This document shows positions 56,516-64,000 of a stretch of DNA of 64,000 bases, in pieces. Made by a program: the position numbers and the translations under genes. Source of the DNA: Ruminiclostridium cellobioparum DSM 1351 = ATCC 15832 (GTDB lineage Bacteria > Bacillota > Clostridia > Acetivibrionales > DSM-1351); assembly GCF_000621505.1 (NCBI RefSeq), contig NZ_JHYD01000023.1, forward strand, positions 62,001 to 126,000. The letters are read 5' to 3'. Under the pieces are notes generated by a model, which worked only from the letters and a program-made list of their open reading frames with translations, did no database searches and was not told where the DNA came from. Positions within the stretch are counted from its first letter, which is position 1, and each line of letters starts with the position of its first letter.

Positions 56516-59500
56516 TTACTGGCTTTGAACATATATTATGTCATCAATTGCCTTACCCCTGATGTAGAAAACCATCCGGGAAGTATTTCTTGAATCCCAA
56601 ACGTCGATCCACTTCTCGTTACCGTAGATACTGTCCCCTTTCCTCATTTCCAAATCAAAGCTGACAAAGGACCTGTCATCTGTTTCGGGCGGTATTATCC
56701 ATTCAAAACCGTAGGTATCTCCGGAATTACTTGTCAGTCTCACGACATCAGTGTGTATTGTACCCTTAACCCAATAGTTTATTTTAAAATACGCCGCATC
56801 GGGGTTCCCTTGTATGTCAATTTTGCCTTTAACTCTGTAACCGGCCTTAACAGAGTATCTCTGATATGGAACAAGCTCATAGTAATTGATCGGCATTTTC
56901 ACTGTACCGATATCGGTATTTGCCTTTCTGGGATACCGGTCGATTACGCCGTCATGATTGTCATCGATCCCGCCGCCGACATTGAAGTAATAGTCCCTCC
57001 AGCCCACATCCAGCATCATGGTAATAAAAAACTGTCCGGCCTTTACATTGTTGATAGTATATGGTCCGGTCATATTTTTGCCGGTTTGACCAGCTTTATC
57101 ACAGGCTTCCATGTGCAAATAATATGTACCGTCTGTGTTTAGGGTAATAGTTCTTTCCTTAATCCCGTCAACTTCTTTTACCCACTGTGAAGCAGCCGGG
57201 GAATCGGTATTACCGGTGACGGCATAACGCATATATGCGAAGTCATTTTCACCATTATCGGAAGCCGTAATTGTTATGTTAACGGGTCCGGTGCCGTTAT
57301 ATTCAGTTGGAACAGCACTTATGGACGGCGGAACATTAACTGTATCAATTGTATCTATATATGGACTGCTCCAGGCACCTTCAATATCCTTAACGCTGAG
57401 TCTTATCTGATAAACACCGGAATTGTATGCAAGACTTGCCGGTTTTCCCTCAAGCCATGTATCTGATGAGGCTTTCTTGTACTGCCATACTCTGGCTGCA
57501 ATACCTTTATCTGTTCTTGACAGGTTATGATCCGGATCATAAGACTTATCCAGATATGTCAGATTAACGATTGCCCCCGCTCTGCCTGCTGTCTGTGTGC
57601 TGAATAAGGCTATAGGCCTGCGGTGTACAATAATTGTAGCCGGAGCCGAAACATTTGACCAAAGCCTGTAGTTGTCAAACCTGTTATCATCCTTCGGATT
57701 GTCCCTGAATTGTGCAACTGCTGTATATTTTCCAACTTTGCTGAAGGTGTACAACGGTTCAGTGATCCATTTGCCTGAGTTGCCGTCCAGTCCATTTGAA
57801 TTATCAAAATAGGTCGGGTCGTGGGTATACTGCCATTTGCCGGAATATTTCGGGTCGTGCTCAAAATCGCTGTAAATCTGGTTATAGCGGACACTTTCCT
57901 CGTTTATCAATATTGTTAGTGTTGTGCTGCCTTGCTTTGTAAATGTGTCATACTTCCTTGCAATAAGAGTTTTGACGGTGTTTTCATCCTTGCAGAATGC
58001 GCTGTCCATAACAGAGTTATATATCAATTCTCTTAAGGAATACTGCTGCCTGTTTACAGGAACATATGGATATTGCAGCTTTAAATCCCTGGCTTCGGCC
58101 GGAGAAACAACGTAAATATTGAATCTGTTAGCATTCAGATAATTTAAAACCGTGCTGTCCAAATTATCCAACAGCAAATAATCCGACGGAGCATGAAAGT
58201 AAGTATCTTTCTTGACATTATCGGAAATATATATAAAGTACCTCTCCGAACCTTCCCTTAACTGAGTATTGAATATTTTTGATTTTGAAAATGCCTTTAC
58301 GGGCTTGCTGGTTATATCAAAAACTGAATCTGCCTTGCCGCAATTAACAGTGGTGTATTTAAATCTATGCATTCCAAAATCGTCCACACCCAAATAATCA
58401 CAATTAATATAACAAATATTACCCTGCTTGTTCACATAGCAAAAACGGTTTCCTATTTGTAAATAATCGGCGGCAGTATCACCTGCTGAAGCGTCAAAGA
58501 CTGTGGGTACTCCTCCCCCATTGTTTGCATAATATCTTGCAGCATCATAAGTAACTGTAATATCAGTCTTAAATATATTTTCGTAGTTAAGACGGCCTAT
58601 GTAACCAATTTCACCGCTGAGAGTTCTTACTACAAGTCCTCCGGTTCCTCCGCTGTTATCCTGTACAAACAATATTTTATCGGCCACAGGTATATTATAA
58701 GTGCTCCAGCCTCCGGAAGTATTATTGTATATTTTGCCATCATCCATTAGCACGTAACTGACACCATATGTAGATTTACCAAGAATGGCCTGTTTTACCG
58801 GCGTACTGAAATATGCCTGTCCCTGCAGATTATACACTTTATTATCAGTGCAAAGTATAACCGCCTGTCTTGCCGTATCTCTGGTCGCTGATAAATCCTT
58901 TACCGGATAAGGTAATTTCCCGCTGTGATAAAGCGGTCTTTGCGGACTTCCGTTTGACCAGGATGTATAATCTATATTTCCGTCAGCAGATATATAATAA
59001 AGACTACTGCCGCCAACACCAAGTATATACTGGGTATTTGCCGGAGCATAAGGGTCTTTTGCCAGCGGCACCATGGAGTTATCCCAGTCCAGCACACGCT
59101 TGTATACACCTGTATCCGTTACCATGTACATTACCCAAAATTCATTAACATCAAAAGCAAGTGATCTTACACCGGTCCAATAAGTGTTTGTAAATTCCTG
59201 ATACTGTATTGGCATGTCATATCCAAGACGTGAATTGAATGTCACTCCATTGGCACCGCAAACCCACAATGACCCATCATTTCTTATTATATAAATGGAA
59301 TATCCACTGCTGCTATAGTAGAAATATGCATCTTTTACATCTGCAGCTATTTTAATAAAGCTGCTATAGGTTTTAGTTGTTGTACTCTGTCCAAACAGAC
59401 CGTATACTTCACCCTGGCTGTTCCAGCCTATAAGATTACTGCCCCGTGCCCATAAGTCCCCATTTCCACAAAGTAAGAGCATGGCATCAGTATTAAATTG

Positions 59501-60808
59501 GGAAAAACTCTTATAGTCGCCTTTTGTTACATATTTTTTCCAGGTGTCCACATCTTCAAGAGAATCCATGTTTACAATATTTGTCTTGATATCCACATCG
59601 GAGCTGATGTTATCCTTTATGCTGTCAACAAAGCTGTTTGTACTTGATATATCCTTATCAGTAGTCACTATCATGTCAACCTTGTCAGACGGTCTTTTGA
59701 CATTTTCTCTTATTTTATTAACAAGGCCGGTTATGTTTTTGTGTCCTATGCTTCTGCCGTCAAAGCTTGATTCAATCAAATCCCTTAAAGAAATATTCTG
59801 AGCTGGACCGTTAAATGTCACCGGGTACTGAGGATTTGCTGAAAGATTCACATTCTCCAGATTATCTGAGCAAATGGAATACACTCTTGCCTCACTATCT
59901 TTAACATACCTGCCAAGGCTGCTGTCACTCCTGAGCTGACCCAATCTGTAGTTTGATGCCAAATGAGAAGTGTAATAGTTTGTATCCTCATTGTTAAGAG
60001 CAAAAATTATAAATGTATCAGTATTACCTGTCAATTCATAGTTTAATTTTGATAAATCCCAGCCGGTTACGGAATTTGTTACCGGTGAATCCTGAGAGCC
60101 TTGAATTGACCAGGCTGTGTCATATGTAAATACAGGCTCGGCGTTCAATTCCTTAAAACCTTGCTGAGCAGCCCCATTGGGATAATAGTAATTATACTCC
60201 CTGTTATAGCTGAACTGTCCCTCGCATATACCTGAATTATTGATAAATGTATACGTATAATAAGTACGCTGTCCAAAGTCATAGACTTGTGTCTGCAGGG
60301 CAGATCGGGTATATCGTGTTGGCACACCATAAGGCTGGGTTGGGGTTTGGCCTTCCGGCAGTTCTATTACATTGGAGTAATTAAATACTTCGGTTTGTAA
60401 TTCGTTACTTGCATTATGCTGCTGTACCTGGCCATAGGGTGTTATATTCAAGGTATATCCCGACCATCTGTAAGTAGCATATCCGGTTTTGGCCCAATAA
60501 TTCTTAACATAATTGCCCCGCTGTGTTCCTATGGTTATATCAGTTGGACTTGCATATTCCATGCTGATTTTCGCATAGTTGGCAAGCTCGCTTTTCATAC
60601 TTGTTAATGCATTTTTTAGATTGGCGTTATCTGTGCCGGCATAATCCGTTAATACAAGCAATTTAACTTCACGGCTTTTTTCAACCGTGAAATTTGCTAC
60701 AGGAGGGGTGTTTTTTAAATCCTGTACATTCACTGCCAAAACCCCGCTGCTGTGTAACAATAAAATTAAAATTATAATCCAGATAGCAGATATATACTTT
60801 TTGCTCAT
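56516..60808 (-). CDS. Giant exported surface protein, duplicated module around a propeller-like region
   Basis: 1430 aa, GGAGG five bases before the ATG. Signal peptide at residues 1-25. Residues 262-349 (TDTFIIFALNN..., ISLRDLIESS) and 854-935 (ERYFIYISDN..., YSLRELIYNS) are copies of one module. Between them, about 440-780, lie repeats such as GDLWARGSNLIG, DGSLWVCGANG and DGKIYNNTSGGW, as in RCC1-type propellers. PKD/Ig-like strands occupy about 1060-1250 (RPIALFSTQTAG, PPSISAVPTEY), and an Asp-rich segment (DDNHDGVIDRYP, 1282-1293) looks like a calcium or dockerin-like loop, but only one is present. No sortase signal or SLH domain. Probably works with the two upstream gene products. Confidence 0.75.
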   Translation of the reverse strand: MSKKYISAIWIIILILLLHSSGVLAVNVQDLKNTPPVANFTVEKSREVKLLVLTDYAGTDNANLKNALTSMKSELANYAKISMEYASPTDITIGTQRGNYVKNYWAKTGYATYRWSGYTLNITPYGQVQQHNASNELQTEVFNYSNVIELPEGQTPTQPYGVPTRYTRSALQTQVYDFGQRTYYTYTFINNSGICEGQFSYNREYNYYYPNGAAQQGFKELNAEPVFTYDTAWSIQGSQDSPVTNSVTGWDLSKLNYELTGNTDTFIIFALNNEDTNYYTSHLASNYRLGQLRSDSSLGRYVKDSEARVYSICSDNLENVNLSANPQYPVTFNGPAQNISLRDLIESSFDGRSIGHKNITGLVNKIRENVKRPSDKVDMIVTTDKDISSTNSFVDSIKDNISSDVDIKTNIVNMDSLEDVDTWKKYVTKGDYKSFSQFNTDAMLLLCGNGDLWARGSNLIGWNSQGEVYGLFGQSTTTKTYSSFIKIAADVKDAYFYYSSSGYSIYIIRNDGSLWVCGANGVTFNSRLGYDMPIQYQEFTNTYWTGVRSLAFDVNEFWVMYMVTDTGVYKRVLDWDNSMVPLAKDPYAPANTQYILGVGGSSLYYISADGNIDYTSWSNGSPQRPLYHSGKLPYPVKDLSATRDTARQAVILCTDNKVYNLQGQAYFSTPVKQAILGKSTYGVSYVLMDDGKIYNNTSGGWSTYNIPVADKILFVQDNSGGTGGLVVRTLSGEIGYIGRLNYENIFKTDITVTYDAARYYANNGGGVPTVFDASAGDTAADYLQIGNRFCYVNKQGNICYINCDYLGVDDFGMHRFKYTTVNCGKADSVFDITSKPVKAFSKSKIFNTQLREGSERYFIYISDNVKKDTYFHAPSDYLLLDNLDSTVLNYLNANRFNIYVVSPAEARDLKLQYPYVPVNRQQYSLRELIYNSVMDSAFCKDENTVKTLIARKYDTFTKQGSTTLTILINEESVRYNQIYSDFEHDPKYSGKWQYTHDPTYFDNSNGLDGNSGKWITEPLYTFSKVGKYTAVAQFRDNPKDDNRFDNYRLWSNVSAPATIIVHRRPIALFSTQTAGRAGAIVNLTYLDKSYDPDHNLSRTDKGIAARVWQYKKASSDTWLEGKPASLAYNSGVYQIRLSVKDIEGAWSSPYIDTIDTVNVPPSISAVPTEYNGTGPVNITITASDNGENDFAYMRYAVTGNTDSPAASQWVKEVDGIKERTITLNTDGTYYLHMEACDKAGQTGKNMTGPYTINNVKAGQFFITMMLDVGWRDYYFNVGGGIDDNHDGVIDRYPRKANTDIGTVKMPINYYELVPYQRYSVKAGYRVKGKIDIQGNPDAAYFKINYWVKGTIHTDVVRLTSNSGDTYGFEWIIPPETDDRSFVSFDLEMRKGDSIYGNEKWIDVWDSRNTSRMVFYIRGKAIDDIIYVQSQ

Positions 60809-60829
60809 TAAATCCTCCGTTTAATTCCT

Positions 60830-63232
60830 TTACCACCCTTTCAAGTAATCGCTCTTATAATCACCTGGCAGCAGCAATTCTTTAACCGTTTCAGAATCAG
60901 GAATATCTTCATACACCTGCAATGCTTCGGTATATTTTCCAACCTCATAGGACCAGATTTCAGCTATTGAATCGTATTCACCATCAACCACCAATCTCAC
61001 CCCGCTTATAAACGGATCGGCACCTGAGTAGGGATATATGGTTGTTTCATCTGCGAAGGCGGCAGAAACACCGGCGCCCTGGGCCATATCGTTATCACTG
61101 TCATACCTGGCAGACCAGATTCTTTTGCCTATGGGATCACCATCTGGTGAGGTTGAAGTGCAAATAACAGTGATAATACCGTATTTTTGCGAGGTTTCAT
61201 CGACAGGGTTTTCAAATTCACGTATATTGCTTTCCGATCCGCTGAAATCTGCTACAGGCGCCAAATCCTCAACTACCGTAATGATTCTGTCAAGGGTATT
61301 TGAATAATGGACCGCACTGTTAAATGCAAAAGTATTGGTCATAGAGACAGTAATTTTGTACTGCCCGCTGTCCCTGGCCTGAAAATATACAGTTTTTTGT
61401 CCCTTCAGCACGGAATTGAAGTCTAGACCCGTATTTGTCCATAAACCATTATTATATGACTGAGCTTTTCCGTTAACGTTTTTATATACCGTACCGTTTG
61501 ACAGCCTTACTCCGTAATCGCCGGTAGCTCCGGTGCCGTTTACAGGCTGTATGCTCCATGCAGTCAGGTTCCAATCAATAGGAAATCTTGCAGCTGATTT
61601 GCTTTTAGAGGTGTCAATTGTTATTTTTCGATTTTCTTTCATCTTGCCGGCTGAAATATCTATCACTACTTCCGGTTTGGGTTCTATTATTTGAATGCTG
61701 CTCCCGGCATAACCGGAGCAATTACCATCATCCACTACCTCCAGGTCAATATCATATATTCCAGCTCCGGGATACCAGGTGGTCCCCTTTTCATTGTCAC
61801 CTAAACTATTTTCATATGTATTGTAAGGATCATAACCATATGTACCCGGCAAATCCCAATAATAGTGTTCTATATAGCCGTCTTCATCATAGGACCGGCT
61901 GCCGTCAATTAACACATCATCTCCGGCATATGCAACAGGTGGATTGTTGATAATGGCTATAGGGTCATAATTAATTTTTGGGGGCGGTTTTGGCGGGATG
62001 GTCGGGTCAGATTTATACCAGAAGTAAATATAGGCATTTTTATTTGTTGATGATAATGTCACTGTCTGGGAAGCAGCAGTTCCCATTTTTGACTTGTCAG
62101 GTATTACCGTGGAAAATGTTTGATATGAACCTTGAATCTTATACGCTGATACGGGAGGATAAGTAACGGTTTTAGGTTTTCCGAACGGAACACCCGGAAT
62201 AATCTGGGAAGTATCGGGAATTTCGGTATTGGTATCCATGTTAAGACATCTAATGTAAATAGTCCCTGAATCAGGAGGTGGTTTTATCACATGGACGGTA
62301 TGTATGGCCGAATCGGCAAGCTGTGAACCTTGACCGGTTGAATCCGGTGTATTTCTTCCCTTTATCTGAAACTTGTAATCTCTGACCTCGTCAAGAGTTA
62401 CTGTTGTTTGATAGGTCATTTCTTCTCTTATTCTGTCATTTGGGTTGCCTTGTTCATCAAGAAATTGGCCGTTCACAAATCCGCTTATATGATGTACACC
62501 TGTTCCCGTACCTTTAAAAACTACCGTGGTTCCCTGTAAAACTGTAGAACCGTCAATTGGTAAAATCAGCTTTACAGCCGGTTTTGGCAGTTCGGGCTTA
62601 TTCTGGGGGATATGAAATCTTATGTTGAAATATTGACTCGTTGTATTGGATAAATATGAAGACGTATACTCTTTAAAATAGTCAAGCAGTTCTTCAGCCG
62701 AAGCTGAAATGGAGTATGGATCTTCTGCTGTCGAAATGGGCGTATAGGCAGCTCTGCCTGTTTTGGTCTTATCATACCAATATTTTTGGATTTCTGCATT
62801 TGCTGTTATATCACAGCCGCCAGGATCTTCAATTATTTTTCTATAGTATGCTTTATATTCATCGGTTACAAAGTCTTCTACCGAGTTTCCCCCAAGCATT
62901 CCGCTTGCTGCAGTGCCTTTCCACTCATCAGTGAGAGGGTAGGTATAAGTTCTGGGCTGAGAATCCCATGAAGTCATGGCACGTGGAACATTAATAGTAA
63001 CATGTTTTCCGTCAGGAGTCTCAAACCTGATGTTCCAGGCAATGACAAATGCTTGCTTTGGTGCAGTTGAACTTATACCCTGAACTGTCCACTCGAGAGC
63101 TTGGTGTTGTTTACCATCACTTTTAGGTATAAGAACATCATTTTCACCACCTCCAGCATATATATTTCCATATGGATAAAACAACCCTAAAAAAATTACT
63201 AAACCTAAGAAAAATGATAGAAATTTTTTCAC
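60830..63232 (-). CDS. Exported multi-domain protein with PKD and MucBP-like domains
   Basis: About 800 aa. The GTG at 63232 (GAGG six bases upstream, within GTGAGGTTTAATGTG) is preferred over an in-frame GTG at 63244. Signal peptide MKKFLSFFLGLVIFLGLFYPYG... . Residues about 325-410 contain GTIYIRCLNMDTNTEIPDT and YIYFWYKSD, as in MucBP-type repeats. A PKD domain lies near 430-520 (NPPVAYAGDDVLIDGSRSYDEDGYIEHYYWDL), followed by more Ig-like strands. It lies between the SLH-protein gene and the 1430-aa gene. Role not known; probably cell-surface or extracellular matrix. Confidence 0.75.
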   Translation of the reverse strand: MKKFLSFFLGLVIFLGLFYPYGNIYAGGGENDVLIPKSDGKQHQALEWTVQGISSTAPKQAFVIAWNIRFETPDGKHVTINVPRAMTSWDSQPRTYTYPLTDEWKGTAASGMLGGNSVEDFVTDEYKAYYRKIIEDPGGCDITANAEIQKYWYDKTKTGRAAYTPISTAEDPYSISASAEELLDYFKEYTSSYLSNTTSQYFNIRFHIPQNKPELPKPAVKLILPIDGSTVLQGTTVVFKGTGTGVHHISGFVNGQFLDEQGNPNDRIREEMTYQTTVTLDEVRDYKFQIKGRNTPDSTGQGSQLADSAIHTVHVIKPPPDSGTIYIRCLNMDTNTEIPDTSQIIPGVPFGKPKTVTYPPVSAYKIQGSYQTFSTVIPDKSKMGTAASQTVTLSSTNKNAYIYFWYKSDPTIPPKPPPKINYDPIAIINNPPVAYAGDDVLIDGSRSYDEDGYIEHYYWDLPGTYGYDPYNTYENSLGDNEKGTTWYPGAGIYDIDLEVVDDGNCSGYAGSSIQIIEPKPEVVIDISAGKMKENRKITIDTSKSKSAARFPIDWNLTAWSIQPVNGTGATGDYGVRLSNGTVYKNVNGKAQSYNNGLWTNTGLDFNSVLKGQKTVYFQARDSGQYKITVSMTNTFAFNSAVHYSNTLDRIITVVEDLAPVADFSGSESNIREFENPVDETSQKYGIITVICTSTSPDGDPIGKRIWSARYDSDNDMAQGAGVSAAFADETTIYPYSGADPFISGVRLVVDGEYDSIAEIWSYEVGKYTEALQVYEDIPDSETVKELLLPGDYKSDYLKGW

Positions 63233-63240
63233 ATTAAACC

Positions 63241-64000
63241 TCACTTTTCAGTACGTGTTTTAGTAAGTTGATACCAAAACCCATTAGCTTTCATTCCTGA
63301 ATATTGTGGGTAAAAACTTAACTTTATATCTTCCTCATACCAGACTCCAACTTTATTTTCACCGGTATTTTGGGATGGATTTATCCATCTATAGCGGATG
63401 GTACCTCTCAAAGTTGGCTGATCTACTGAATCGTATGTTAAAAGACTTTTTCCGGTATAAAAATATCCTTCTCTTACCCATGTATTATCCTTGATCTTTT
63501 TAATTTTACTGTCCACATCGTAGCCTTCAATCATTACACCTGCCCAATCATTTTTTATGATATCAGTTTTTCTATAATCAGCATTTATCCATAGTTCAAC
63601 TACCCTTCTACCAATACTTACCAGCTCATCTGCAAGTGCACCTCCGGCTAATCCTGACTTTTCATTCCATTCGGGCCATTCACCACCGATTTCCAAATCA
63701 TCCATAAGCCTGAAATGCTGTTCCTCCAGGGAATAATCACCCAATAGATCAGTACAGCTGAGTAATTCCTTACTCACACCCTTATCCATGCCGGCAAGCC
63801 ATTCCTGATGTCTCCTTGCTTTAGTTTCAGCTTCATCTTTTTTTTCTTTTTCTTCACTGATTTTTTTATTGAGATAATCCAGCTTATCAATATTGTAATC
63901 ATATGCATTGACAATAATAGCGGCAGTTTCAGCCCTGGTAAGCTTGTCATCCGGCTTGAAATAAAACTTATTATTTTCAATTGATCCCCTCATGATATAG
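63241..64000 (-). CDS. S-layer homology (SLH) protein, C-terminal part (cut by window edge)
   Basis: The frame continues past the right edge: the codons before the apparent ATG at 63993 read Tyr-Ile and the peptide YIMRGSIENNKFYFKPDD, then KLTRAETAAIIVNAY, is the second half of an SLH repeat, which binds pyruvylated wall polymer. A charged coiled-coil (EKEKKDEAETKARRHQEWL) and a C-terminal beta-rich part follow. The start is therefore outside the window. The stop overlaps the region just before the PKD-protein gene, so the three genes form one operon. It probably anchors the complex to the cell wall. Confidence 0.8.
   Translation of the reverse strand, partial: YIMRGSIENNKFYFKPDDKLTRAETAAIIVNAYDYNIDKLDYLNKKISEEKEKKDEAETKARRHQEWLAGMDKGVSKELLSCTDLLGDYSLEEQHFRLMDDLEIGGEWPEWNEKSGLAGGALADELVSIGRRVVELWINADYRKTDIIKNDWAGVMIEGYDVDSKIKKIKDNTWVREGYFYTGKSLLTYDSVDQPTLRGTIRYRWINPSQNTGENKVGVWYEEDIKLSFYPQYSGMKANGFWYQLTKTRTEK

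Overview
The window looks like a chromosomal segment of a mesophilic, spore-forming, cellulolytic clostridium of the Ruminiclostridium (Clostridium cellulolyticum / C. papyrosolvens) type. Reasons: low-to-moderate GC, strong GGAGG ribosome sites, spoIVA, T-box leaders, acetate kinase plus phosphotransacetylase, a cellobiose phosphorylase very close to clostridial CbpA, and a cluster matching the cuaDSR-cuaABC-cbpA cellodextrin uptake system described in R. cellulolyticum. The genus is an inference from protein recognition, not from a search.

Region 1 (1-10.1 kb) is a sugar-scavenging locus. A YesM/YesN-type two-component system lies upstream of an ATPase-less CUT1 ABC importer (two permeases, one binding lipoprotein), a GH130 mannoside phosphorylase and the start of a GH38 alpha-mannosidase that runs off the left edge. 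A GH20 hexosaminidase is divergent. GH38, GH130 and GH20 together fit intracellular breakdown of N-glycan-like or manno-oligosaccharides. A 20-bp element is shared by the ABC and kinase promoters.

Region 2 (10.2-22.5 kb) is the cellodextrin system: cellobiose phosphorylase, a LacI regulator, ABC importer, response regulator, sensor kinase and an extra binding protein. Region 3 (22.6-42.1 kb) is mostly housekeeping: a ClpE-like unfoldase with an unusual leader, Pit phosphate permease with its DUF47 partner behind a Pho-box-like repeat, uvrA, a TPP-riboswitch-controlled thiT, spoIVA-gpsA-plsY-der, rpmF-DUF177-ackA-pta, and a membrane-anchored spermidine-synthase-like protein.

Region 4 (42.1-47.3 kb) is a four-gene set that I do not recognise as a characterised system: a small secreted Ser/Ala-rich protein, a hairpin, a propeller-like lipoprotein, an ABC ATPase and an 837-codon-class duplicated ABC-2 permease. 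Region 5 (47.4-54.8 kb) holds gltX-glnS-apgM behind a Glu-type T-box, followed by a run of hairpins and a MITE-like inverted-repeat element, and a convergent leuA with its own Leu-type T-box. Region 6 (54.8-64 kb) has a C39-like cysteine peptidase, small secreted or basic proteins, and a minus-strand operon of very large surface proteins (an SLH protein cut by the right edge, an 800-aa PKD protein and a 1430-aa protein with a duplicated module around a propeller-like region).

There are no tRNA, rRNA, insertion sequence or CRISPR signals that I could see. The most unusual material is the set of nested palindromes at 7.9, 40.4 and 48.0 kb, the region-4 gene set, the clp leader, and the duplicated surface protein.
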